Below are positions 6,988-14,026 of a DNA stretch of 14,026 bases, piece after piece. The DNA lies in the NCBI GenBank assembly GCA_017427625.1, contig JAFRSL010000121.1, positions 1-14,026 on the forward strand. The letters run 5' to 3'. Numbering within the stretch: position 1 is the first letter of the stretch; each line of letters starts with the position of its first letter. This DNA is from Synergistaceae bacterium (lineage in GTDB: Bacteria; Synergistota; Synergistia; Synergistales; Aminobacteriaceae). The notes beneath the pieces were generated by a model, which made no database searches, was not told the DNA's origin, and saw only the letters and a list, made by a program, of their open reading frames with translations. Position numbers and translations under genes: made by a program.

Positions 6988-7191
6988 ATGGCAAAATTTT
7001 GTGAATGCTGCGGACGCGGCCCAGTCGCAGGAAATGCTGTAAGTCATTCAAACCGTCATACCCGCAGACGCTGGAACATCAACCTTCAGACCGTAAGAAT
7101 CGATGCCGGCGACGGCGAACTTCTCAAAGTGAAAGTCTGCACCAAATGCCTCAAGTCCGGCTTCGTAAAGAGGGCCGTTAATGCGAATTAA
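6988..7191 (+). CDS. rpmB: 50S ribosomal protein L28, zinc-ribbon form
   Basis: 67 residues, the usual length for bacterial L28, a component of the large ribosomal subunit. MAKFCECCGRGPVAGNAVSH is the diagnostic start, followed by SNRHTRRRWNIN, which contacts rRNA. CxxC pairs at Cys5/Cys8 and Cys51/Cys54 identify the zinc-binding (C+) version. The last 11 bases overlap the start of the aminopeptidase gene, so the two are probably translated together. Expression is driven from the TATAAT at 6941. Confidence 0.97.
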   Translation: MAKFCECCGRGPVAGNAVSHSNRHTRRRWNINLQTVRIDAGDGELLKVKVCTKCLKSGFVKRAVNAN

Positions 7192-8620
7192 ACGCCTCGA
7201 AAATTCAGAGTCAGCGGATTCATTGCTGATTCTTCTTCGTGAGGAAGACTGCGAGAATCTCCCTCCCTTTGACGGGGAATTAACTGGGATTCTCTCAGCC
7301 CTGATCTCACGAAAGGACTTCACCGGCAAGAAAGGCTCACTTCTCCGCGTCCCCCTCGTTGAAGGTAATATCTACCTCATCGGTCTAGGAAAGAAAGAGA
7401 AATGCAACCTCGCCTTAATCCGAAACTCACTCGCATGGGGACTCAGGACAGTCGGCAAGAATCGCGGAAAGTCTGTAACCGTCCTCATCTCTCACCTGAA
7501 CGAATACGAGGGCTTATCCTTTGCGTTGGGCGAGGCGGGCGGATTATGCGGCTACGTTTTCGACACCTACAAGACAAAAGGCAAGGACTACGAACCGTTC
7601 TCACTCACCGAAATATATTCAGACGTTTACGATGACGATGTTGAGACGGGATTGAAGTTTGCTGACGCTCAGATATTCTCGCGCGAAATCGCTAACGAGC
7701 CGGGCTGTTCGGTCTGTCCTGAGACTATGGCGGTCAAGGCGCGTGAAGTTGCGGAGAAATACGGACTTGAGTGCGAAGTCTGGGACGAAAAGAGACTTTC
7801 AGCCGAGAAAATGGGCGCAATCCTCGCGGTCGGTTCAGGCTCAAAGAATCCCCCGCGACTGATTCATCTGACCTACAAGCCAAAAGATACAGCGTCGAAG
7901 AAAGTCGCAATAGTCGGCAAAGGTATAACGTTCGACAGCGGCGGCCTCAACATTAAGCCCGACAATTTCATGCTCACTATGAAGGGCGACAAGACGGGTG
8001 CCTGCAACGTTCTCGGAATAATGAAGGGTGTTGCGGAGCTCGGTCTAGGCGTTGAGGTTCACGGCTTCATGTCATGCGCTGAGAACATGCCATCGGGAAG
8101 CTCGTACCGTCCTGACGACATAATAACCGCCCGTAACGGCAAGACCATCGAAATCAACAATACTGACGCTGAGGGAAGATTGGTTCTTGCTGACGCTCTT
8201 TGTGTTGCGAGCGAGGTCAAGCCTGATGTAATCATCGACATGGCCACATTGACGGGCGCGTGCGTCGTTGCGCTGGGAAAGAGCAGGGCCGGGCTTTTCG
8301 TGAACGACGACGAACTTTCGGGGAAGATTCTCGACTCATCATCAAGGACAGGCGAACCTTTCTGGAGAATGCCGCTTGAGGACGATGACATAGCCGAGTC
8401 GATGAAGTCGCCGTTTGCTGACCTCGTGAATTCCGGGAACAGGTACGGCGGTGCGATATATGCGGCGTTGTTCCTGAAGGAGTTTGTTTCTGACGGGATC
8501 GCTTGGGCGCACATGGATATTGCGGGAGTTGATTTCCGCGACAAGGAATACGGGATCTACCCAAAGGGCGCGACTGCTTTCGGAGTAAGGACGTGCCTTG
8601 ACTATCTCATGAGGCTTTAA
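7181..8620 (+). CDS. pepA: Leucyl aminopeptidase, M17 family
   Basis: 479 residues, normal for the family. It is a cytoplasmic two-metal exopeptidase that removes N-terminal residues, often leucine, during peptide turnover. The catalytic half (~170-479) carries VGKGITFDSGGLNIKP and NTDAEGRL (327-334). The metal ligands read as Lys247, Asp252, Asp270, Asp329 and Glu331, with catalytic Lys259 and Arg333; the spacings equal those of E. coli PepA (Lys270 to Arg356), so the enzyme should be active. The N-terminal domain is the usual variable one. ATG 7181 lies inside the end of rpmB with AGAGGG about six bases before it. Being cotranscribed with a ribosomal protein gene suggests growth-linked expression. 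Only a weak terminator-like hairpin follows. Confidence 0.96.
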   Translation: MRIKRLENSESADSLLILLREEDCENLPPFDGELTGILSALISRKDFTGKKGSLLRVPLVEGNIYLIGLGKKEKCNLALIRNSLAWGLRTVGKNRGKSVTVLISHLNEYEGLSFALGEAGGLCGYVFDTYKTKGKDYEPFSLTEIYSDVYDDDVETGLKFADAQIFSREIANEPGCSVCPETMAVKAREVAEKYGLECEVWDEKRLSAEKMGAILAVGSGSKNPPRLIHLTYKPKDTASKKVAIVGKGITFDSGGLNIKPDNFMLTMKGDKTGACNVLGIMKGVAELGLGVEVHGFMSCAENMPSGSSYRPDDIITARNGKTIEINNTDAEGRLVLADALCVASEVKPDVIIDMATLTGACVVALGKSRAGLFVNDDELSGKILDSSSRTGEPFWRMPLEDDDIAESMKSPFADLVNSGNRYGGAIYAALFLKEFVSDGIAWAHMDIAGVDFRDKEYGIYPKGATAFGVRTCLDYLMRL

Positions 8621-8630
8621 CGTAATTTCT

Positions 8631-8661
8631 GGGCAACTGAGGCTGAGTGCTTCATTTGTCC
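8631..8661 (+). terminator. Hairpin after pepA, possible terminator
   Basis: GGGCAACTGAGGC and GCTTCATTTGTCC form a 13-position stem with one mismatch and G-U pairs, with loop TGAGT. It is followed only by AGATTGTATTATT, not a clean U tract, so intrinsic termination would be weak. It could instead be an mRNA 3'-end processing structure. Confidence 0.4.
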
Positions 8662-8733
8662 AGATTGTATTATTCACGCCGAAACTGTATCTGACTTTCC
8701 TAACATTACAACTTCTGAAGAAAGGGTTATACG

Positions 8734-9606
8734 TTGAAATATAAAGATTTTGAGTCAATTCTTCCGCCCTCGCAGCGTTGGGAGAATCTCACCCTTGCAA
8801 ACGATTTTCTTTTCGGCAAAGTGATGCGGGACCATGAACTTTGCACCGAGATGATACGCCGAATACTTCCTCATATAGACATCGGTCATATAGCGTTCAC
8901 ACACCCGCAGAAATCCGCAAAGTATTCACTCGACACCAGAGGAGTGCGCTTCGATGTATTTGCGAGATCAGACAAACGAAAACTCTTCGACTGCGAGGTT
9001 CAGACATCGGACAAAAAGGATTTGCCACGACGAACTAGAGCATATCACTCAATATTGGGGTTGGAGGCGTTAGAGGCTGAAACGCTCAAGAAATCAGGAA
9101 GCTATAGCACCATGCCTGATACTTACGTGATATTCCTGTGTACCTTTGACCATTTCAATCTTGGCAGGCACATTTATACGTTCAGTAATGTATGTGATGA
9201 GGTCAGGGGGCTGAAACTGAACGACGGAGCTGTTACAATATTCTTGAACACGCGCGGGAAAGCTGATGACATTAGTGAAGAATTGAAAGCCTTTCTCGAT
9301 TTCATGATGGGGAAACCTAGCGGGGATCCGTTCATCAGAGTACTGGAAGAGCGCGTGAAGTTGGCAAAACTAAACGCTAAATGGAGGCGAGTGTATATGC
9401 TGGAAATGCTTCATGACTGGGAAATAAGCAATGAGGCTCGTAATGCCGGACATGAGGAAGGACGCAACAAAGGGCTCATTGAAGGACGAAACGAAATGTT
9501 CAACTTCGCAATAGATTTCCTGAAATCAAAGGGCATGAGTAATGACGAGATAAATGATTTCAGGAACGCGGCCATGCAATCACAAAGGTGGGAAGCAAAA
9601 TCATGA
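8734..9606 (+). CDS. Rpn-family PD-(D/E)XK nuclease (transposase-like)
   Basis: 290 residues of the Rpn / PD-(D/E)XK nuclease-family transposase group. LANDFLFGKVM near the start is typical of the family. The nuclease core is GVRFDVFARSDKRKLFDCEVQ (Asp74 and Glu88-x-Gln90), fitting a D...ExQ site. The charged C-terminus (GHEEGRNKGLIEGRN, then AIDFLKSKGMSNDEI) is also typical. Members are implicated in DNA cleavage that promotes recombination, or in phage defence and toxin-like roles; this copy's role is unknown. The start is TTG 8734, with AAAGGG (8721-8726) seven bases before it; the next ATG would cut away the conserved N-terminus. Its TGA overlaps the nfeD ATG (ATGA). No inverted repeats flank the gene, so it does not look like a mobile element here. 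Confidence 0.88.
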   Translation: MKYKDFESILPPSQRWENLTLANDFLFGKVMRDHELCTEMIRRILPHIDIGHIAFTHPQKSAKYSLDTRGVRFDVFARSDKRKLFDCEVQTSDKKDLPRRTRAYHSILGLEALEAETLKKSGSYSTMPDTYVIFLCTFDHFNLGRHIYTFSNVCDEVRGLKLNDGAVTIFLNTRGKADDISEELKAFLDFMMGKPSGDPFIRVLEERVKLAKLNAKWRRVYMLEMLHDWEISNEARNAGHEEGRNKGLIEGRNEMFNFAIDFLKSKGMSNDEINDFRNAAMQSQRWEAKS

Positions 9607-10877
9607 AGAAAATATTATGCGCTATGCTTCTGATGTTTCTTTGTGTTCCGGCGCACGCAAAATCAACCGTAACCCTCGCAGAACTCTCCGGAACAGTCGG
9701 CGTTCAGATGGAGGAGTTCGTCCGTGATACCGTGAGAGCTTCAGAGCTTAACGGCGACTCACTCCTCATATTCCAGCTCGACACCCCAGGCGGACTCGTC
9801 GAGGCAATGCGCGGAATCGTTCAGGCCATTCTCGGCTCGAAAGTTCCCGTTGCGGTCTGGATACCTTCAGGCGGAAGGGCGGCAAGTGCGGGCGCGTTCA
9901 TCGTTCAGTCAGCACATATCGCGGCAATGTCTCCCGGCACCAACATAGGCGCGGCTCACCCAGTTACAGGCGGCGGCGAGAACATTCCAGAGGGCGACAT
10001 GAACAAAAAGGTCATGAACGACCTCAAGGCTCAAATGCGCTCAGTCGTACAGCTAAGAGGCCGTAACGTTGACATGGCCGAAGCAATGATTGTTGACAGC
10101 ATTTCGCTCACAGCTGACGAGGCACTTCGTGAACACGTAATCGACATTATTGCTCCTGACGTGAACGCTCTCATAAAGGCAACAGCGGGAAGGCGCGTCA
10201 AAAACGGCTCGCAGTCCCTGAGAATTTCGCTCGACGACGAAATCACGGTTTCACGCGCAACTATGTCATTCTCGGAGCAGGTTATACAGTTCGTCTCAAG
10301 CCCTGAGATCGCGTACTTGTTGCTTTCGGGCGGAATGATGGCGATTTTCTTCGAGGTCATAACTCCGGGCGGTTTCATTCTCGGAACAACAGGCGGTGTA
10401 ATGCTTCTTCTTGGTGCGATAGGCTTGAAGATGTTACCGTTCAACTGGGCAGGAATTGTGCTGATTGTCGCGGGAATTGTCCTAATGGCTGTTGACCTCA
10501 TCGCGGGGACTTCGGGGTTGTTGACGCTCTTGGGGCTTCCTGTGATGTGCTTGGGCGGAGTGTTTTTGTTCCGTGCGCCGGGCGGTGAGCTTCTTCAAAT
10601 CTCGCTGTCGTTCATTGCCGGAATTGCAATCGCTCTCGGAATATGCTTCGGTCTCATGGCCTATTTCGTCGTGAAAGGATTGCGCCGGAAAGTCTCGACG
10701 GGTAAGCAGGGAATGATTGGCTTGACGGTTGAGGTTATTTCTGACGGGCAGGTCAAGTGTCATGGCGAGATATGGCGGGCGGTTTCGGACGCTGAACTTC
10801 GCGCGGGAGACAAAGGAGTTGTTACAGCTGTTGACGGAATGACGCTGATAATATCGCGTACTGACATTCAGCAATAA
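9603..10877 (+). CDS. nfeD: NfeD-family membrane serine protease (ClpP-like domain)
   Basis: 424 residues. A signal peptide (MKKILCAMLLMFLCVPAHA) precedes a ClpP-class protease domain (~22-215) with LDTPGGLVEAM, the Ser95 nucleophile in GGRAASAGAF, and Lys136 41 residues later, as in archaeal NfeD1b (Ser97/Lys138). Four to five membrane helices follow (~230-360: YLLLSGGMMAIFFEV and others), then a soluble OB-fold NfeD domain (~370-424). The family cleaves stomatin-type membrane proteins and acts in membrane quality control; no stomatin gene is adjacent. ATG 9603 is preferred over in-frame GTG 9588 because it starts a clean signal peptide and overlaps the Rpn stop by four bases, suggesting coupled translation. 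The gene ends at a strong hairpin. Confidence 0.93.
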   Translation: MKKILCAMLLMFLCVPAHAKSTVTLAELSGTVGVQMEEFVRDTVRASELNGDSLLIFQLDTPGGLVEAMRGIVQAILGSKVPVAVWIPSGGRAASAGAFIVQSAHIAAMSPGTNIGAAHPVTGGGENIPEGDMNKKVMNDLKAQMRSVVQLRGRNVDMAEAMIVDSISLTADEALREHVIDIIAPDVNALIKATAGRRVKNGSQSLRISLDDEITVSRATMSFSEQVIQFVSSPEIAYLLLSGGMMAIFFEVITPGGFILGTTGGVMLLLGAIGLKMLPFNWAGIVLIVAGIVLMAVDLIAGTSGLLTLLGLPVMCLGGVFLFRAPGGELLQISLSFIAGIAIALGICFGLMAYFVVKGLRRKVSTGKQGMIGLTVEVISDGQVKCHGEIWRAVSDAELRAGDKGVVTAVDGMTLIISRTDIQQ

Positions 10878-10888
10878 TGATGACGATT

Positions 10889-10930
10889 ACGCAGTGCCGG
10901 AGCGTTAAAATTTCTGACACTGCGTTTTCT
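10889..10930 (+). terminator. Terminator after nfeD, between convergent genes
   Basis: The perfect 8-bp arms ACGCAGTG / CACTGCGT continue, after one C-A mismatch, into CGGA / TCTG. A U-rich tail TTTCT follows. The next gene is on the opposite strand and ends at 10937, so the hairpin sits between converging transcripts. The minus-strand side has no U tract. Confidence 0.75.
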
Positions 10931-10936
10931 TAACAC

Positions 10937-12001
10937 CTAGAACATTTCAGCGATACTCTTTTCGTCAGGAGGACAGCCCTTGACGTTCCTTTTCGCGCCC
11001 GAACAGCATCGACCAATCCCCAGAGCATCATCAGGTATCTTCTTCCCCCTCCAGCCTTGACCGATGTAAATTTCCTGGCCTCGTCCTTTTGCATCAGTGT
11101 ACAACGCCCTCACCAGTGCCGCATAGCACGCTGAACACGCCGAGTCCTCGTGAACGTTTCGTGTGAGTTGCGCAACTCTTCCCGAAGGTTTGGGGTAACT
11201 TCCCGCGTTCTCAGGCTCATTGAGTGTGATTATGTCGTCGGGTGAGAATTTTGTTGACCCAGCTCCCCATTTCTCCGCGATCTGAATGTAAGGCACTCGC
11301 GGCAATTCAAGCCCCATCAATCCCGCGCCGTAAGCATCAATCATAACGGGGTCAGTCCCCAAGAACATGCGGTTCGTTTGGACTGGGTTGCCTCCCTCCT
11401 CAAAGTTCAAATCCCCGCAAATGCTGTCAACGATAATCAGTCCAGGTTTAAGCACAGCACCAAGCGCGGCAATCGGGCGTGTCAATCCCAATGCGTGAAA
11501 CCGGCTTTTCTCGCGGTCTGGAAGGCAGCCTTTGAGGTTCTTCAGGGCGCATGTCATTACGGTTTGGCAATGTCCTTTCAAGACGGGAAGGTTGACGAGA
11601 AATCCAGCGTCAAGAGCCAGCGAGCATACTTCAAGCGGGCCAATAGGCGAGTCGATTTTGCGAGTTTTGTCGTGCTTCAGGTCGGTGAATGGGACGTTGT
11701 ATCGTTTGCAGACCTCATCATATCCAGCTCGCTTCATAGCCCTCATAGTCTCAGCACCTACCCAGCTTCCTTCGATTATGCTGATGTCTCGGACCCCGTT
11801 CTCCCTGAAATACTCTATGCAGCCTGAGAGGACTCCCGCGTGTGTTGTCGCTCCGTTGTCGGGTGTTCCTGCAACAACGAGATTCGGTTTCAACGCGACG
11901 TTTGCGCCCGATGGTACGAGGCTCACAGCGTCAGAGGCTTCAAGGAGCTTCATCGTCATAGTATGCGCGTCAGTGCCGTAAATGTTATATATTTTGCTCA
12001 T
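10937..12001 (-). CDS. DUF362 protein with cysteine-rich C-terminus
   Basis: 354 residues of the DUF362 family: KPNLVVAGTPDNGATTHAGV, SIIEGSW, INLPVLKGH-like NLPVLKGHCQTVMTCALKNL, KGCLPDREKSRFH, and GTDPVMIDAYGAGLMGL. Many DUF362 proteins carry ferredoxin clusters. Here the C-terminal ~70 residues instead hold Cys289-x-x-Cys292, Cys332-Cys333 and Cys343, a possible metal or Fe-S site of different spacing. There is no signal peptide or membrane helix, so it should be cytoplasmic. The biochemical role of the family is unsettled. The start is ATG at 12001 on the minus strand, with a GGGGGG tract about 10 bases upstream (12011-12018 region) as ribosome binding site. It is divergent from the Sel1 gene, with a ~100-base gap for both promoters, and convergent with nfeD. 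Confidence 0.88.
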   Translation of the reverse strand: MSKIYNIYGTDAHTMTMKLLEASDAVSLVPSGANVALKPNLVVAGTPDNGATTHAGVLSGCIEYFRENGVRDISIIEGSWVGAETMRAMKRAGYDEVCKRYNVPFTDLKHDKTRKIDSPIGPLEVCSLALDAGFLVNLPVLKGHCQTVMTCALKNLKGCLPDREKSRFHALGLTRPIAALGAVLKPGLIIVDSICGDLNFEEGGNPVQTNRMFLGTDPVMIDAYGAGLMGLELPRVPYIQIAEKWGAGSTKFSPDDIITLNEPENAGSYPKPSGRVAQLTRNVHEDSACSACYAALVRALYTDAKGRGQEIYIGQGWRGKKIPDDALGIGRCCSGAKRNVKGCPPDEKSIAEMF

Positions 12002-12061
12002 GAAAATTTTTCCCCCCGTTCAATGTGCATATGACACGTCTGAATGCGCGTTCTTAAAGTG

Positions 12062-12067
12062 TATAAT
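12062..12067 (+). promoter_or_regulatory. -10 box of the Sel1-repeat gene
   Basis: TATAAT lies 34 bases before the ATG, followed by AAGGAG (12086-12091) as ribosome binding site. The bases after it (TATAATACTCCTAT) resemble the rpmB leader start (TATAATACAGCCTAT). A -35 is not clear; TCTGAA at 12039-12044 is at 17-base spacing but a poor match. Confidence 0.5.
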
Positions 12068-12100
12068 ACTCCTATCTTAAACACAAAGGAGAAATCACTC

Positions 12101-14026
12101 ATGAAGTCAAAAGTTCTTGCTATACTTTCAGCGGTCATATTCTTGTGTCCGCAAAACGTTCATGCTGCGGAAGAACATTACGACCCACAGCACACAGTGT
12201 TAGCCCTCAACATGGCGGTCGTCTCAATCCAGTGAATCCTTAACACGAACGACCGTGCCGTCCTCGAAATGGAGTACAAAAACATCATAAGCAACCTCAA
12301 GCTCGGCAACATTGAGGCAGATCCCGAAATCGTTTCGCTCTATGAAGAGGTTATGAACACAATCAGCGGAAAACTCCTAGCCCGTGAAGCCTCTGAAAGA
12401 ATCCAGAAGGAGTATGACGAATGGGAACGGAAGCAGATCATCAACTCTGTCATGGGAATACTCGGCACTGTCGTGGGACTGCACTTATACGGCACTGACG
12501 AAGCCAGCGCAAAAAGCACCAACATGGGACTGCGCGTGTACGGCACTGACCCCGTAACATTTGGTACAGTGTTCGCCATCTCCTGCGTGTCGTCATACTT
12601 CGCCTATCAGGAAGAGTCAAGATACTTTCGTACACATCTCGCTCAGGAACTCTATAAAATAGGCGAGAAAGAACACGAAAGCTACAACGTTCTTCAGACG
12701 AGGCTTCTCAATTCATCGTGGCGTTTGATGCGACAGTACCGCCTTCCAGATGAGTACAGGATAACTCAGGACGACGTAAACGATTTCTTCCGCGCCGTCA
12801 ACGAAAATGACAGCTCAAAGCGTCTCAGCATGTTACGCGCACTTGAAGGCGAGTTCAGGATATACCCGCCTTACTGGATTTACCGCGCACGTTCAGCACA
12901 GAGAGCCGGAAAATCGGAGGAAGCTGCGGAATGTTACGCTGAGTTCGGGAAGGTATGGAGGCCCGTACTACGTAATGACCCGTTTAGGCTTGAGGCGGCA
13001 AAGTATCACGTTCAGGAGGCATTGAAATCCGGCAATCACGATGAGGCATTGAGCCAGCTTGCTATCGTTAGGGAGAATACCCCGCGTTCGGACTGGGCGG
13101 ATAACCTTTTTGCGGGCGTGGTATATTTCATTCTTGGCCAGAATGAGAAGGGCATAAACTGCGCGGAGCTTAACATCAATTTCGAGGCAGAAAAGGAAAT
13201 CAGCGGTATAGTGGTCGCGCAAATGAAAGCCGGAAAGCTCGACGCTGAGACTCTGCCTGCTGAATTAGGCAAAATTATCGGCCTGAGCGAACTACGCTAT
13301 GACACGATAGTTTCACTTGCAAAGGACGGCGACCTTGAAGCACAGCTCACACTGGGAAAGATGTATGCTGAGGGTAAGATAGTCTCGAAGGATTACGCAG
13401 AGTCAATGAGATGGTACAAGAAAGCGGCAGAACAGAACGATGAGACAGCAATATTCTCAATCGCGAGCCTCTATGCACAGGGTGGGCCTAATGTTGAGAC
13501 TGATTACAGTCTTGCCGTAAAATGGTTCAAGAAACTTGCGGACAAAGGAAATGAGGCGGCTGTCTTAGGGATTGCAGGGTTGTACATGAACGGAGGCCCA
13601 AACTTGACGCAGGATTACCGAGTTGCTCTGACTTGGTACGAGAAGGCAGCATACGACGGAAACAAGACAGGCGCAAACAGAATCGCGCAACTTTACTTCA
13701 CGGGAGGGCCTCATCTCAACAGGAATTATTATGACGCTTATGTTTGGTGTTGTGTGGCTGAGATGACGGAGGAATTTTCTCGGTTTGTTACTGCTGGTGC
13801 TATCGGCGGAGGAGTCATCACTGGTGCGGTAATCGGTGGCGGTGCTGTAGCGGTTGGTGCTGGTTTGGGTGCGCTGGGAATTGCTGGGGCCACTGCGGGC
13901 GCATTCTTCTGGCCTGTCGCTCTTCCTGTTGTCGGAATTGGCCTGTTTATCGGCTTTATCAACGAGACAGGAGATATTGCCAGCGTCAAGGAGCAAATAG
14001 AAGGAGTCGGACTATTCAACCTAGCA
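12101..14026 (+). pseudogene. Exported Sel1-repeat protein gene with in-frame TGA; 3' end outside window
   Basis: ATG 12101 (AAGGAG nine bases upstream) opens a signal peptide (MKSKVLAILSAVIFLCPQNV, then HAAEE) and then the domain shared with the ankyrin gene at 3757. TGA at 12233-12235 (codon 45) interrupts it where the paralog has Arg (SLHRI versus SIQ*I), one transition from CGA. The same frame then stays open for 597 codons to the window edge. Codons ~46-345 complete the shared domain, with two hydrophobic stretches (IINSVMGILGTVVG; TFGTVFAISCVSSYF) not seen in the ankyrin paralog. Codons ~408-553 hold about four Sel1 repeats (AESMRWYKKAAEQND, ALTWYEKAAYDGN). A Gly/Ala-rich hydrophobic segment (565-620) may be membrane-inserted. 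ATG 12269 could restart translation but has no ribosome binding site and would lose the signal. A recent mutation or a base error is most likely. Confidence 0.72.
12474..12550 (+). repeat. Short direct repeat inside the Sel1 gene
   Basis: TGGGACTGC...TACGGCACTGAC occurs at 12474-12499 and 12525-12550, with 23 of 26 bases identical and a 51-base (17-codon) offset. It encodes GLHLYGTD and GLRVYGTD. The offset is a multiple of three, so the frame is kept. Confidence 0.7.

Noticed and set aside
8059..8564. Minus-strand frames inside pepA
   Set aside because: The plus strand there encodes the conserved M17 catalytic core with all metal ligands; the antisense frames have no recognisable domain.
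9588..9602. GTG 9588 as the nfeD start
   Set aside because: ATG 9603 begins the signal peptide exactly (MKKILC) and gives the usual ATGA overlap.
8734..9606. Rpn gene as part of an insertion sequence
   Set aside because: No terminal inverted repeats or target-site duplication were seen around it, and it is coupled to nfeD; many Rpn genes are chromosomal residents.
12233..12235. TGA as a selenocysteine codon
   Set aside because: The paralog has Arg here, there is no selenoprotein-family context, and I see no convincing SECIS-like hairpin directly downstream.
13565..14019. Long overlapping minus-strand frames at 13565-13996 and 13738-14019
   Set aside because: They lie opposite the Sel1-repeat and Gly/Ala-rich coding region, which aligns with a paralog upstream and has clear Sel1 motifs. 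The antisense products are low-complexity (Pro/Ala/Thr-rich) shadows.

Overview
The window looks like ordinary chromosome from an anaerobic, probably host- or gut-associated bacterium of roughly balanced GC content. No rRNA or phylogenetic marker is long enough to place it. The gene set (secreted cupin/carboxymuconolactone-decarboxylase proteins, a SUMF1-flavodoxin fusion, a DUF362 protein, an Rpn/PD-(D/E)XK protein, ankyrin and Sel1 proteins) would fit a Synergistota- or Clostridia-like anaerobe, but that placement is inference. TGA is used as a normal stop by the Rpn gene, and many stops are TAA. No IS element, tRNA, rRNA, CRISPR array or phage module is visible.

Layout. (1) 1-2871: a tightly packed plus-strand operon of three exported redox-type proteins: an ABM+cupin protein cut by the window edge, a two-domain carboxymuconolactone decarboxylase-like protein, and a SUMF1-like domain fused to flavodoxin. 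A rho-independent terminator at 2902-2940 closes it. (2) 2956-3663: a lone CcdA/DsbD-type membrane thiol transporter with its own terminator. (3) 3757-6883: two ankyrin-repeat genes and a 48-codon RelB-like antitoxin gene. (4) 6988-8620: rpmB (L28, zinc-ribbon form) overlapping a leucyl aminopeptidase gene. (5) 8734-10877: an Rpn-family nuclease gene overlapping, by ATGA, a NfeD membrane serine protease gene, ended by a strong hairpin. (6) 10937-12001 on the minus strand: a DUF362 protein with a cysteine-rich tail. (7) 12101-14026: a signal-peptide-bearing Sel1-repeat protein gene with one in-frame TGA near its start, running off the window.

The most interesting structure is in parts 3 and 7. 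The first ankyrin protein (3757) and the Sel1 protein (12101) share a long N-terminal domain that I do not recognise, but carry different C-terminal repeat modules and different N-termini (no signal peptide versus signal peptide). The second ankyrin gene (5636) looks chimeric. Its promoter and leader match the rpmB leader at 43 of 51 positions, while its 3' end, including the stop codon and bases beyond it, matches the first ankyrin gene at 47 of 49 positions. A tandem duplication spanning the ankyrin tail and the rpmB leader would explain both. Together these suggest an actively diversifying paralogous family of repeat proteins, probably involved in protein-protein contacts. Its function cannot be read from the sequence.
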